Made by a program: the position numbers and the translations under genes | Part shown: positions 6,646-16,376 of the stretch, piece by piece | How the letters are laid out: every line of letters begins with the position of its first letter | How positions within the stretch are numbered: position 1 is the stretch's first letter | Notes under the pieces: model-generated | Told to the model about the DNA's origin: nothing | What the model saw: only the letters and a program-made list of their open reading frames with translations | Database searches by the model: none | Assembly: GCA_004151065.3 (NCBI GenBank) | Contig: NWUY0300071235.1 | Span: forward strand, 24,771-41,215 | Direction of reading: 5' to 3' | From: Larix sibirica | Taxonomy: Eukaryota > Streptophyta > Pinopsida > Pinales > Pinaceae | DNA: 16,445 nt

Positions 6646-9066
6646 TTAAACTTTACCTACCCATTTCTTAAATGCCAAGACATGCTGTATTCTCTTTACT
6701 TGTGCCTCAGTTTGTTCTTCGGGTACTTTCGTATGTCTGTAAAGATCCTTATGAAATTTTGAATATAGCTGTTTATACTTCCATTTGTCAATAAACATAT
6801 TTTGTTGTTCCATACGAGTGATCACCTCCAATGATCTTTCAAAATAGCCTCCTCTAAGAAAACTGCATAGAAGAGTGTCATGCAGCTCTCTGTCCAACTC
6901 TATGGCATCGCCTCCACTCTCTGCAGAGGCAGATACCATCCTTTTCATGTCTCCCCAAAATATAGTAATTTGCCTATGGTTTCCTTCTGCAGTGTATCCG
7001 TCTATTAAAGATTCAAATGTTTGTGAATTTGGCTGAGGACCCAGTTTTTTCATCTTTTTGAAAGCTTTCTCTGCGTCATCCATCAGGTGTCCCTTACAAA
7101 AGAACTGAATAGCAGCATTCATTGCAAAAATACCTGGAACAATGTGTTGGTCCTCCTTGACCTCCTCTAGGAAAAGGGTTTTCAAATTCAATTTACTGCT
7201 CTTAGGAAATCCAATCATCAAAGTTGGATCACCATTCATCAATGTAGTGTTCATTGTTTTTCCTACCTCTCTAAAAAGATCGTTAGCATTACGCAGATCT
7301 TTTTTTGACACGCCTGCCTCAACCATTTCCTCATAGCAACTTCTATCTAGTTGAAGCCCTGCCTTCTTTATTTCCCTCAGAATAGCAGCAATTTCCCTGG
7401 GCCATCTTGCTTTGCAACAAGCTTTCAGCAGTGATGAGTATAACCCAACCCAAACTGGTACGGCAGCTGAATTCATTTCGTCAAGCATGTCGTGTGCATA
7501 GTCCAACCAACCCAACTCAATGCAGGCATCAATGATCTGAGAACATGCAGATTCTTCGGCTAATATGGAGTCTCTTTCTCGGTCTACCCCAATAAGAAAC
7601 CGAGCTAATTCCTCAGCCCTATTGGATTGCAAATAACCCTTCGCAAGCTTAGCATAAATCTTCTCATTTGGAATCAACATTTCATCCTTATAATCAACTA
7701 GGCATTCATAGCTAGTAGCTTCGACAGCAAAATTATTTTGTAACTTTTCAGGCTCAATCTGAACTTTAGAATACTCATGCAGCTTAGATGAATTTCCAAA
7801 CCCAACCTGATCTGCAGATCGCTCACAGAATTTATCACCATCAGTTTCAAATCTATCCTGCATCTCTACTGCATTGTTCTTGGAGTCCTTATTTACAGCC
7901 CCTGATGTAGGTCTCACTGCATCAAAATTGTTCTTTGCAGTGCCATTTACAGTCTCCGGTGCAGGTCTTCCTGCATCGACATGACTATGTTTCAGTCTAG
8001 CAGATCGGAGCATGTCCAGCACAAGCTCTGAGGCAGCATCCACATCACCAAATTTAAAATGGCATGCCATAAGGCTGCTATAGAATTGTCGATACTGATT
8101 CTCAAGCATGCGGGGATCTTTACCAATGTTCCTCTTCAGTTTTTTCAGTTCGTCTCTGCAACCATTTTTCTCATAAACCTGAGCCATCAGCATAAAGCAG
8201 GTGGCATCAGGCTTCACTCCTGCTCCTGGCATGAATTCCAAAATCTTTTTTGCCTTCCTAATGTTCCCAAATTCCAGACAGGCCTTCAAAACAATATTGA
8301 ATGCCGTGGCATCAGGCCTCATCGCAAGCACTCGCCTGCTGCCGGGCTTAGCCTCTTTAATCAAACTACAAAATTCAATCAATAACTCAGGTGCTAGAAA
8401 TGTACCAGTCTCAGACTTGACCATGTGTGCAATCACTGGCTTCCACATACCCACTGGAGGAAACTCATGTTTCTCCATCATTATTCTCAAAATCGTGGAA
8501 GCATCAATGGGCATTTGGGCTCTTGCAAGGCCTAGGCATAGAAGGGTCAAAGCATCCCTACCCAACAGCTCCCATTTCCTCTCCTTGATGACAGTAAAAA
8601 CCAATGTATAGGCTTTCTTTAACCATTTAGAATCTTCAGAGTATGATGAAACGATAATCAATCTGTTCAGAATCAGCCTTGCTGGGAAACCTACCAGCTT
8701 CTTAAACTGTACATATGTTGTCCAAGCATCCTCCACTCTGCGAGACTCGATGGCACTTTGTAATCTCTCGGCCAATGTAGCTGGATCACGATCACGAGCC
8801 AAGACTCTGGCAGATGCAGTAGAAAAAAATTGCCTGCAAAAAGGATAAGTATTGGTTTTAGGGTTTAGGGGTTTGGGAATCGTCGGAGGCGAATTGGGTT
8901 CAACAAAATAGCCTTCATACTGAAAATTTAAATGACGAACAGCTTCGGCAGTTTGATTGTGAGCTAGAGCAGACAAAGGAGGCGGCAAGAAAACCCCAAA
9001 CTTTAAATAAAGTTTGGGGAAATGAGGAAGCACCCGGGCATTCCTTCGGATTGCAACAAATGACAT
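6646..9066 (-). CDS. P-class pentatricopeptide repeat (PPR) protein, probably mitochondrial, single exon
   Basis: An uninterrupted 806-residue protein ending in TAA at 6648-6646. PPR proteins bind organelle RNA, one repeat per base, and act in its processing, splicing or translation. Residues 1-35 are rich in Arg and hydrophobic residues with no acidic residue before Glu41, as in a mitochondrial presequence. PPR-like helical pairs are visible at about 254-288 (TAFNIVLKACLEFGNIRKA), 289-323, 504-538 (IIDACIELGWLDYAHDMLDE), 541-575 (YSSLLKACCKARWPREIA), 648-682 (NAAIQFFCKGHLMDDAEKAF), 683-717 and 728-762. No E or DYW domain follows, so it is P class. A hydrophilic linker at about 355-450 contains an 18-residue tandem duplication. 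The overall pattern recalls the plant family that includes Arabidopsis At1g03100, from memory and without alignment. The ATG at 9066 is the first in frame and has G at -3. The RNA target is unknown. Confidence 0.93.
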   Translation of the reverse strand: MSFVAIRRNARVLPHFPKLYLKFGVFLPPPLSALAHNQTAEAVRHLNFQYEGYFVEPNSPPTIPKPLNPKTNTYPFCRQFFSTASARVLARDRDPATLAERLQSAIESRRVEDAWTTYVQFKKLVGFPARLILNRLIIVSSYSEDSKWLKKAYTLVFTVIKERKWELLGRDALTLLCLGLARAQMPIDASTILRIMMEKHEFPPVGMWKPVIAHMVKSETGTFLAPELLIEFCSLIKEAKPGSRRVLAMRPDATAFNIVLKACLEFGNIRKAKKILEFMPGAGVKPDATCFMLMAQVYEKNGCRDELKKLKRNIGKDPRMLENQYRQFYSSLMACHFKFGDVDAASELVLDMLRSARLKHSHVDAGRPAPETVNGTAKNNFDAVRPTSGAVNKDSKNNAVEMQDRFETDGDKFCERSADQVGFGNSSKLHEYSKVQIEPEKLQNNFAVEATSYECLVDYKDEMLIPNEKIYAKLAKGYLQSNRAEELARFLIGVDRERDSILAEESACSQIIDACIELGWLDYAHDMLDEMNSAAVPVWVGLYSSLLKACCKARWPREIAAILREIKKAGLQLDRSCYEEMVEAGVSKKDLRNANDLFREVGKTMNTTLMNGDPTLMIGFPKSSKLNLKTLFLEEVKEDQHIVPGIFAMNAAIQFFCKGHLMDDAEKAFKKMKKLGPQPNSQTFESLIDGYTAEGNHRQITIFWGDMKRMVSASAESGGDAIELDRELHDTLLCSFLRGGYFERSLEVITRMEQQNMFIDKWKYKQLYSKFHKDLYRHTKVPEEQTEAQVKRIQHVLAFKKWVGKV
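7874..7981 (-). repeat. Tandem duplication of 18 codons inside the PPR gene
   Basis: Two adjacent 54-base units, 7874-7927 and 7928-7981, match at 37 of 54 bases by hand count. They encode DAGRPAPETVNGTAKNNF (residues 364-381) and DAVRPTSGAVNKDSKNNA (382-399). The duplication keeps the reading frame and lies in the hydrophilic linker between the two PPR blocks, where extra length is likely tolerated. Confidence 0.85.
8994..9019 (-). other. Perfect 12-base-arm inverted repeat near the start of the PPR coding region
   Basis: The arms CCCCAAACTTTA and TAAAGTTTGGGG are separated by two bases. In the mRNA this could form a stem of about 11 base pairs with a four-base loop, located 48-73 bases into the reading frame (codons 16-25). 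It encodes part of P-K-L-Y-L-K-F-G in the presequence. Confidence 0.85.
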
Positions 9067-9074
9067 GACTGCAT
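9003..9074 (-). CDS. Overlapping upstream ORF of the PPR gene (23 codons), hypothetical
   Basis: An ATG at 9074-9072, eight bases upstream of the PPR start, opens a different frame of 23 codons that ends with TAA at 9005-9003, inside the inverted repeat. Its -3 base is T (weak context), while the PPR ATG has G at -3, so scanning ribosomes would often pass it. It could reduce PPR translation if the transcript starts upstream. Whether it is transcribed or translated cannot be seen from DNA, and the peptide itself has no recognisable feature. Confidence 0.3.
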   Translation of the reverse strand: MQSCHLLQSEGMPGCFLISPNFI

Positions 9075-9300
9075 GAATTTCACAAGAACAAACCCATCAA
9101 TACTTGGAGTCAGATGATCTAGGAGAGCAAATGAATGGACCGTGAATTGATCCTAACCAGAAAATAACAGTTGCAAAGGAAGACGACTGATAGATAAAAA
9201 GTCACCAACGATCGACCGAGTCCAGGCCATGAAGATATAGGGCCTACCAAAGGGTAACAATGCAGGCTATTCCATACAGTTAAGGAAGACAATTAGGCAG
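9075..9300 (-). promoter_or_regulatory. Upstream region of the PPR gene (5' UTR and promoter expected)
   Basis: This region should hold the leader and core promoter of the PPR gene. On the minus strand it contains further short upstream ORFs, for example ATGGGTTTGTTCTTGTGA just before the start and a longer one beginning ATGGCCTGG. No convincing TATA box or transcription start can be fixed. The assignment is from position only. Confidence 0.4.
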
Positions 9301-9451
9301 CTTTATGTATTTAGTAGACTGGAAGGGTGGAAGCCATTGCGAGACACGATATCTTGGAGGAGAACGATCATTATATGCAAATGTTAAAATGTTCGAAGGA
9401 CACTCACCCTTCAATGTTTATTACTCATTTATTTATTGTGTGAGGACAGAC

Positions 9452-9526
9452 AGTAACCCGGTTCAAGGTATTATTATGTCCTTGCAAGGGTACATATAGT
9501 AACCGGTTCAAGGTATTATTATGTCC
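9452..9526 (+). repeat. Two direct copies of a 29-30 base unit, offset 46 bases
   Basis: The unit AGTAACCCGGTTCAAGGTAT plus TATTATGTCC occurs at 9452-9481. It returns at 9498-9526 with one C fewer. Sixteen bases separate the copies. They are otherwise identical, so the duplication is fairly young compared with the surrounding debris. No function is apparent. Confidence 0.85.
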
Positions 9527-10130
9527 ATATGAACAATTAAACTTTTTCTTTTATAATGTTTAGCCTAGTATCTGCATTTTTGTATTAAATTTTATTTGAA
9601 AATAAATAGTTGGTTTGAGATTTCATTTGCTTCATCTCGTCGACATCCACCATCCACCCTCGATCTTTGGAGCCCAAGGTGTGGCGACGGAGGGACATCA
9701 GCGTTATTAAAGCATGATGTGGTGAGAAAATACTCATTTAGCAATACTGAAATAATTAGGATACAGTTCTTTTAATAATCTATGCTATGAAACTAGTGTT
9801 TGCTCAGATATCCAAACACCTATTTATTAGTTTTGGTAGCACAACAAAAAAAAGGTCATCCTATATTGAAAATGATTGTCAAACGTCGAAGGGTTCTCAA
9901 ACCCTGGTGCGTGAAGCCCAAAGAATTGTACACAAACCAGAAGCGCCAAGGAGCAGAGCCTGCCAGAGCATTTGCTCTGAATTCTACTTATTTTTTGTGA
10001 ATCAAGAGCTGTGATGCTAGATTAGGTTAGGCATAATGGATCATACTTTGTGTGCCGAGGACAGAGACCCTCTTCCCATTCTTCACATTAGTAGTTGGGG
10101 CCAGGCACCTTTGGAGCTCTTAGAGTTTAA
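9527..10130. other. Unassigned intergenic DNA
   Basis: AT-rich sequence with only short open frames. A plus-strand stretch at about 9870-10000 reads V-K-R-R-R-V-L-K-P-W-C and Q-G-A-E-P-A-R-A-F-A, which has a protein-like look, but I do not recognise it and it is too short to call. Confidence 0.5.
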
Positions 10131-10622
10131 AGAGGCTTCAATCCCCTCGTGAGGAACATTTTGCTTTTAATTTCTCACCGGCGCCAGGCCCCTCTCCTTC
10201 CTCTAGTAGCCAAGTCTTCAGAACATGTATTATTTGATATGTTTTTTTCTCCATCTCAGACTGCTTCTCCTAATGACAACATATAGAATTCAATTGAGCA
10301 AATTTTTTTCACACCTTTAACCTCTAGACGAAAGATTCCTTCAATCCCTCATTTTGCTTCCAAGTCTGCTTAGAATGGCACAGATAGGCCGCCATACACG
10401 CCATTTTATACTCCTTTCTCGACACCTTTAAGGAATTCCAGTCCATTGTACGAAACTGCGTCATATGAATCTTCGTCCGGGGATGGCGAGGGTTCTTTTA
10501 GTTTTCTTGCCATTTTTGATGCGAGGTCTTTGGCCTAGGGATGTCTAGGGGATGAATGCGGTGATGCTAAACATGTTGGGGTTTTATTCTCCTATTCAAA
10601 CTTATGTTACTTCTTAATTTTT
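10131..10622 (+). pseudogene. Possible decayed coding fragment, family unknown
   Basis: The plus-strand frame from 10131 to the TGA at 10623 runs 164 codons with only three stops, all TAG, where AT-rich non-coding DNA of this length would usually have several more of all types. The reading is Ser/Pro/Thr-rich, for example PPYTPFYTPFSTPLRNSSP followed by YESSSGDGEGSFSFLAIFD. I do not recognise the family. It may be a worn gene or element fragment, or chance. C-to-T change of CAG would explain stops of this one type. Confidence 0.3.
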
Positions 10623-10625
10623 TGA

Positions 10626-11150
10626 AAATATTGAGACTAGAACACTGAACTATTAAAACTTATGTTTTTCAAAATTAAAATTAAAATTAGTCCTTTATTC
10701 GGTGGTTGCAACGATATTCTTGTTTTCATGCATTTCAACAAATTTCTATAACGAATTTGATATCTCATGGGGAAGCGATCATACTAAGGTACATGACAGA
10801 CAAGGCATTAGTTATGTCTACAATTTAATAATTCACTTTCTCCACAATTGGATATAGCATAGTATCTATCCATCTGTTGTTCATACAACAAGTTGAGGAC
10901 ATGCTATTCAATATATTTATTCCACATTGATCAACACTGATGTTCGACATTTCAATCCAATAAATAATATCTCTTTGGAAAATTTGACAAGCAAATGAAG
11001 TTGGTACTGGAAATTTTGTTGGCAATGTCACTACATTTTATGTAAGTCTAACAAATTCAATTTCCCACGTAATTTAACTTTACTCTTTAAAGTCAAAGAA
11101 ATATTTCGTGTTAATTTTATTTCAAAATATAATCTAGTCTTGTGACTTAA
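10626..11150. other. Unassigned AT-rich DNA
   Basis: No gene, RNA gene or clear repeat is seen. The minus-strand open frame at 10825-11031 has no recognisable motif and looks like a chance frame. Confidence 0.5.
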
Positions 11151-11200
11151 TGTAATGCCCCATTTACAACTTTCCTCTCAAGGTTCTAACCATGACAAAA
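11151..11200 (+). mobile_element. LTR-like start, degraded element suspected
   Basis: TGTAATGCCCC at 11151-11161 resembles the first bases of plant Ty3-gypsy LTRs and the sequence at the left edge of the window in the opposite orientation. No matching end, primer-binding site or coding domain could be placed downstream. The annotated end is only a marker of the recognisable part. Confidence 0.25.
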
Positions 11201-12432
11201 TAGACTTTGAATTCCTGGGGAACCTTTTGGGAGATCCATATGCTTTGCATACAAATATCTATTCTCAAGAATCGAGCAAGAGAGAGCAGCAATTTTAATT
11301 GTTGTTTGATCCTACAACAACTTTTCATACCCACTATGTTCTTTGGGATGCACAACAAATAATGTAAGTAGTTATCTAAATTCATCTTGTCACTGTGACT
11401 TGCTTCTTTGGTAATCTTGTAACTTTCTAACATACAGGAATTCGTTGTGCCATGCCCCTTCATATTCTTGTAACCTAGCATGAATATACACAAAGCTATA
11501 AGAGTGCCTAGACAATTTTATTAACATCTTGTATTTTATTTGTTTTAAAAATGGTATCCATTATATTTTTGGTTAAAGTAGGGAAGTACTTCCCAATCTC
11601 CTAACCCATTCACGAAATATGTGGATTATGTTCCCATATTATACTTCGATTATTCTTAGCAAGTGTTATATTCTTCCTAGTACATGATATTACATCGTCA
11701 TTAATTTTTTTTTGTGGTTATGGGCATCTAAAACATTCAATAATTTAACTTTTTGTGTATTGGTATAGTCAATAGAGTCATAAATAAAACCTACTCGTTG
11801 GTCCCATAACCACACCATGTCGCTTTGATAAGTAACTCCCTCCATCGACACTTTGTTTGAAACGGTGCATTCATAGTTTGAATATGCTCATAGGGCTTCT
11901 AGGATAGGCTCGACCGAACATTTATGTAACTTGTAAATTGTAATAAGAATATGCACTGCATATTTCTAAATAGCTTGTTGGCAACGTTATAGGGACATTG
12001 CCACTGCGTGGCTCTTGTTGGGAAAGGTAGAAAATTTACATTATACTTTTTATTAAGGTTGAAAGTGTGTGGTTGTGCAAATCCATTTGATTTGTATAAA
12101 AATACATATTTTTTTTTCTTGAAATCAAATGTGCTTTATACAAATGTATATTTTGTGAGGGTAGGTGGTGTGTAGGTGCATCTTCATTTTAAAAATTAAA
12201 TGTATATATTTATTTTAAAGGTGAGTGGTGTTTTAGGATCAAATGCAGATCTTCATTCTAGGTGGTTAAGTGGTGTACATTTGCATAAATTCACACCTTC
12301 ATCCTCTTATTTCAAAGGAGGATATTGTTTTAGTACCAAATGTATATGCATAAATGCTAATATTCCATCGGTATGTGGTCGAGTTTTTTTCGGGATGCAA
12401 GGGTAAAACCCTAGCTGCAAGAGGTTTCAGAA
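11201..12432. other. Unassigned AT-rich DNA leading into the LINE
   Basis: No supported gene. Near 12084-12153 there are AT-rich inverted segments (CATTTGATTT against AAATCAAATG, and ATTTGTATAAA against TTTATACAAAT). The phrase AGTGGTGT or AGGTGGTGT recurs at about 12163, 12224 and 12269, which may be worn 5' UTR repeats of the LINE. The LINE's true 5' end was not located. Confidence 0.4.
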
Positions 12433-14465
12433 ATGTCAAAAGAAGAGGAGGAGTTAGTTGATTGTTCCCTTGACCCACTAGAAGGTGAACAAATTTGGGT
12501 GGAAACAATTGGCGACCAGGTGGAAGTTAAGGACTTAGGTATTTTTTGTGGATCTGAGCCTTGGGGCCAACTGCAGTCAGCAGGGGAAGACATTCATCCA
12601 TCCGGAGTGGGAAGTATTTCTTCACAGACTATCCGGGAGATGGGTTCAGGTTCAAGCATGGCACCTATCCTCGAGGTTTGGGAAGGGGCTAGTTCGGAGT
12701 AGACTTAGGGTTAGCTAAGGGAGCCTTTCTCTCTTTTCTCTAATCCAGAGCGACATGTTGAGTTTTTCCCACCACTATTAGCAGCAATGGATGGTAACGC
12801 TTTTCAGGAGGAGGCTGACCAAAATGCTTCTTAAATCTTGGGTTCATATAGTGAATCCCTTGAAAAAACAGACTTTATTAAGTCAATATGGGCCATGCTA
12901 GGGTTCCCATCTCCTCTTACGTAAGGAGCGGTTCATCTTTCATCTATTAAAGACTGCTCCCGTGGATCTAGTGGTTTTTTAGCTTCTATTTTGGGATCGT
13001 CTGATTTTTGTGGAATAGTGGAGGGTGCAGACAGTAAGGATAGGAGCAAAGAGTCTAGGGATCCGAAATTTTTTTCCAATGGTAGTAGCGAGAAATCAAT
13101 GTCTTGTGGTAGCCATGAACCTTTCTAAAGGAAGAATAAATGTCTGGTTGATATTTTTGTAGTAGGTCGGGCGTGTGGTCGACGGTTTGTGATCCAGAAG
13201 TTGAAGGATCGGGTTGTGACATGATGGGAAAATATTTTTGACTATCCTCCTCATGTCTTCCTATTATCTTGGGGGTGGTTTGGTTTCTTATTCAAGTCGT
13301 ACGGGGATGCCAACAGAGTCCTTCAAAGCAAGACTCCACTCTAGTTCTTCTAAAAAATGGACCCCTCTCTTTGATGCCATCAAGGAAAGATTTGATGTTG
13401 CCTCGATTTGGGTCAGGCTTCCAATACTACCTATGTAGTTTTGGAAAAAAGAAATTTTTAAAGGTATTGGGGTCGTCATTGGCACCTTTCTAGATGAAAA
13501 CATGAACCTTCAGTCTTTGGGAGAAATGAGTGTAGCTCTTTTATTAATTTATGTGGATGTTTGAGAGGGCTTGGATGAAGAAATAGAGCTAGTATGGGGA
13601 AGGGAGGTTTTTTCCAAAAGCTACACTATGAAGGGATACCTTTCAGGTGTTGGTAATGCCATCAATATGGACATATTGTAAATCAATGCTAGATTGCATT
13701 CCATCATTCTATGAGATCAAATTATTCTCCACATCCAAAAAAGAGGTCGGTGTCTTTAGAGGATGGGCTATTGGATTCCCACTTGTAAAAATATAGGCAA
13801 TTGGAAAAGGTGGGGGAGTAGTCAAAGAAACAAGTCGACCCAATCGGGGAAATGGAACTCCATTATCATTAGGCTTTGGCTACAGTAGGACAAGAATTGG
13901 ATACAAAGTACGCAATCCCTCTTGGTTCCCTTCAACACAACTCAGCCAGACCTTCAATGCACGACTCAAATCACATGGATAATGTCAATTCGGGTAAGCA
14001 TCCCTCTCCACTCCCCCCTTTAGATTATTTGATAAATTCCAGTCTTTGTTGGGAAAATACTAGTCGATCTCTTTAAAGAACCCATTTTATAGTTCTGGGG
14101 GTTTCCCTCCCCCCTTTTGCTCCTCTCCATTGTCATCCCCGGTAATATGCCCTTTGTCACAATCCCCTCATAATGTCCCCCCAACATTGGTCTCATATGA
14201 GGTTGATTTCTCGATGAACTCGGAGGAAGAGGTCATTCATTATCAACTTAGGTCTAGATCAATTTCGGTGGTAGATGAACCATCCAAAGGTGCAGACGTT
14301 TTGCACACCAACCCAATGGCTCAATCTAGAGGAAAAGGTAGGGGTCGAAAATCATACCTTTCAAAAGATCAGAACATGGTTCAATTGGATATGGAAGCAA
14401 GAAAACAACAATAAATTGTTGGGGCGCTTAGAGTAGCAAAAGCCCTGGGTGGGTTTTCGCTATAA
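12433..14465 (+). pseudogene. L1-type LINE ORF1 remnant (gag-like, CCHC knuckle)
   Basis: This is the nucleic-acid-binding ORF1 of a plant L1-type non-LTR retrotransposon, decayed. An acidic N-terminal part is open at 12433-12702. The DUF4283-like region follows in shifting frames: DYPPHVFLLSWGWFGFLFKS near 13240, WVRLPILPM near 13420 and GLDEEIELVWGREVF near 13575. A CX2CX4HX4C knuckle, reading C-W-stop-C-H-Q-Y-G-H-I-V-N-Q-C, lies at 13648-13689. Open C-terminal pieces are at 13876-14076 and 14130-14414. The basic tail SRGKGRGRKSYLSKDQN then runs to a final stop at 14463-14465, two bases before the ORF2 ATG. Many stops and shifts rule out function. The class is supported by the order knuckle, basic tail, endonuclease. 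Confidence 0.8.
13648..13689 (+). other. CCHC zinc knuckle of LINE ORF1
   Basis: All four metal ligands of CX2CX4HX4C are kept (codons at 13648, 13657, 13672 and 13687), within P-F-R-C-W-stop-C-H-Q-Y-G-H-I-V-N-Q-C. A TAA sits between the first two cysteines. The knuckle marks the end of the DUF4283 region in plant LINE ORF1 proteins. Confidence 0.8.
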
Positions 14466-14467
14466 AT

Positions 14468-16376
14468 ATGCTCTCCTTCAATTGTCAAGGTTTGGCGAGC
14501 CCCTCCAAAAACTCGACCTTTAGAAGGTTGGTAGACTCAAACTGGCCTAAGATTATTTTTCTTCAAGAAACTCTGGGGGAGGGTGATTCAATCTCAAATA
14601 TTTTGGAATCATTTTTTAAGGACCGATGTTGTGTTGGCATTGATGTCAGGGGAATTCAGGGGGTCTGGTTATGGGCTAGAACACCTGCTCTATAAATGCA
14701 CTTAATTTATGGAGCTTTGAATATGATATGGGCATGGAATTTTTCTCAATGGCATTAGGGAGGAAGTTCAGAGCTCTAAATGTCTATGGGCCTTATTTGT
14801 TTCAGGTCCCCTTTTGGGACACTATATTTCGGAAATTAGTTATGAATGACAACTTGGTCATTTTGGGTGGGGGTTGAATTTCTCTTTAGGGGGAGGTGGA
14901 AGTTTGGGGTCCAAAGGCTAGATCAGTTCCTTTGTGGGATTACTTCACTCATAATCTTAGGGAGTGTGGGACTTTAGTTATTAATCCCATAAATATTAAT
15001 CCAACTTGGAGGAATAAGAGAGCTGGGGAACATAGAATTGATAAACAAATTTGAGCATTTTTTGGTCTCGAAAAAACTCTTGGAATATTCCTTACAAATG
15101 AGGCAATGGGTGGGCAATGGAGGTGAATCAGACCACTTTCCAATATTTCTAGAAATAATGAGAGGTTCTTGAAATCTACAATCCCTTTCAAGCTTAATCT
15201 GACTTGGCTCAAGGATGAAATTTTTCTTAGGATGGTAAAAGAATTATGTGTCCCCTATGATCAAGAGTTGATCGAGTCAGCGGCTTATCAATTTGTAGCA
15301 AATTTGAAAGAATTAAAGAATGACACTATGGAGTGGGCTCACAACAAGAAACTCATAGACGAGGAGGATCTTTAAAAAGTGGAAGAAGCGCTTCAAACCC
15401 TCTATGATTCAGAAGGGGGGGTATGTATCCCAAGAGACAAAAGATGCTTTGTATCAGTTGGAAAAAAAGAAATGACAATTATTGGAATACAAAGAAGCAA
15501 CTTGGAGTTTGAAAAGCAGGGCCTTGTGGTTGGGCTATGGGGATGAAAACACAAAATTATTCCAGGCATATGTGAAAGGTAGGAATATCAGCAACACCAT
15601 ATGGAGTTTGAATGATTGGTCAGGAAAACCCGTATCATCGTTCAAAGGTATGGCCCATTTAGGGAAGAGTCACTTCAAAGGCTCTTCAAGGAAGATGAAA
15701 GGGTCTCTATTACAAAGGTCATAAGAATGGCTCAATTTTTTCCAAGATTTGTGAATGATGTAGACAATAGTTCCCTTATGGAAAAGTCTCAAAGGAGGAA
15801 CTCAAGGAGGTCCTTAATAGTTTTCAGTAGGATAAAATCCCAGACCCAGATGGATGGCCAGTTGAATTCTTCTTAGGGTTGTATGAGACCTTAGTTCTAG
15901 ACATGCTAATATTTATAGAGGAATCAAGATCAGAAGGTTAGATTCATGCACCCTAAACTCTACTTTTATTACTCTCATCCCAAAGATAGACAACCCTCAG
16001 TCTCTCAAAGAGTTCAGACATATTTCCTTATGCAACCATATTTACAAAGTAGTGGCAAAATCCATAACTAGAAGACTTAATAAAATTTTATCAAACTTCA
16101 TCTCCAACGAACAATTTGGTTTCTTGGAAGGAAGGAAGATACACGAGGCTATTGGAGTAGCTTAGGAGGGTATCCATAGTATCAAAACCAAGGAATTTGA
16201 ATGAAGTGGTCTTGAAAATTGACTTATCTAAATCCTATGATTGAGTGAGATGGATCTACATCAGACTTTTGTTAGCACATTTGGGGTTTGAAGTGCCTTT
16301 CATAAATCAGAACATGAGTTGTATTTCCTCGGTATCATTTGCAGTCATTATGAATGGTTCAACCTTTCCTTTCTTA
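14468..16376 (+). pseudogene. L1-type LINE ORF2 remnant (endonuclease and truncated reverse transcriptase)
   Basis: ORF2 starts MLSFNCQGLASPSKN with the conserved Asn and IIFLQET with the catalytic Glu of the APE-like endonuclease, which nicks target DNA. NVYGPY follows near 14780. The usual G-G-D-L-N reads G-G-G-stop-I near 14865, and SDHFPI at 15128-15145 keeps the Ser-Asp-His site. The linker and reverse transcriptase run through GDENTKLFQAYVKGR (about 15540), LNSTFITLIPKIDNP (about 15955), ISLCNHIYKVVAKS and EQFGFLEGRKIHEAIGVA (about 16108). Motif A reads KIDLSKSYD-stop, with the Asp codon at 16221. Similarity continues to NGSTFPF and ends at 16376, so the YADD box and the 3' part are missing. 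Frameshifts and stops are frequent. LINE copies usually lose the 5' end, so loss of the 3' end here suggests a later insertion or deletion. Confidence 0.87.

Noticed and set aside
8059-8611. Two overlapping plus-strand frames (108 and 136 residues)
   Set aside because: They are antisense shadows of the intact 806-residue PPR gene.
9455-9520. GGTTCAAGG resembling a tRNA T-arm
   Set aside because: No D-arm, anticodon arm or acceptor pairing is present. The phrase belongs to the short direct repeat.
9787-10014. Plus-strand frames of 75 and 66 residues with protein-like runs
   Set aside because: Too short, with two overlapping frames and no recognised family. Left as unassigned DNA.
12084-12153. 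AT-rich inverted segments suggesting a MITE or hairpin
   Set aside because: The arms are short, of low complexity and pair in conflicting ways. There is no target duplication or clean terminal repeat.
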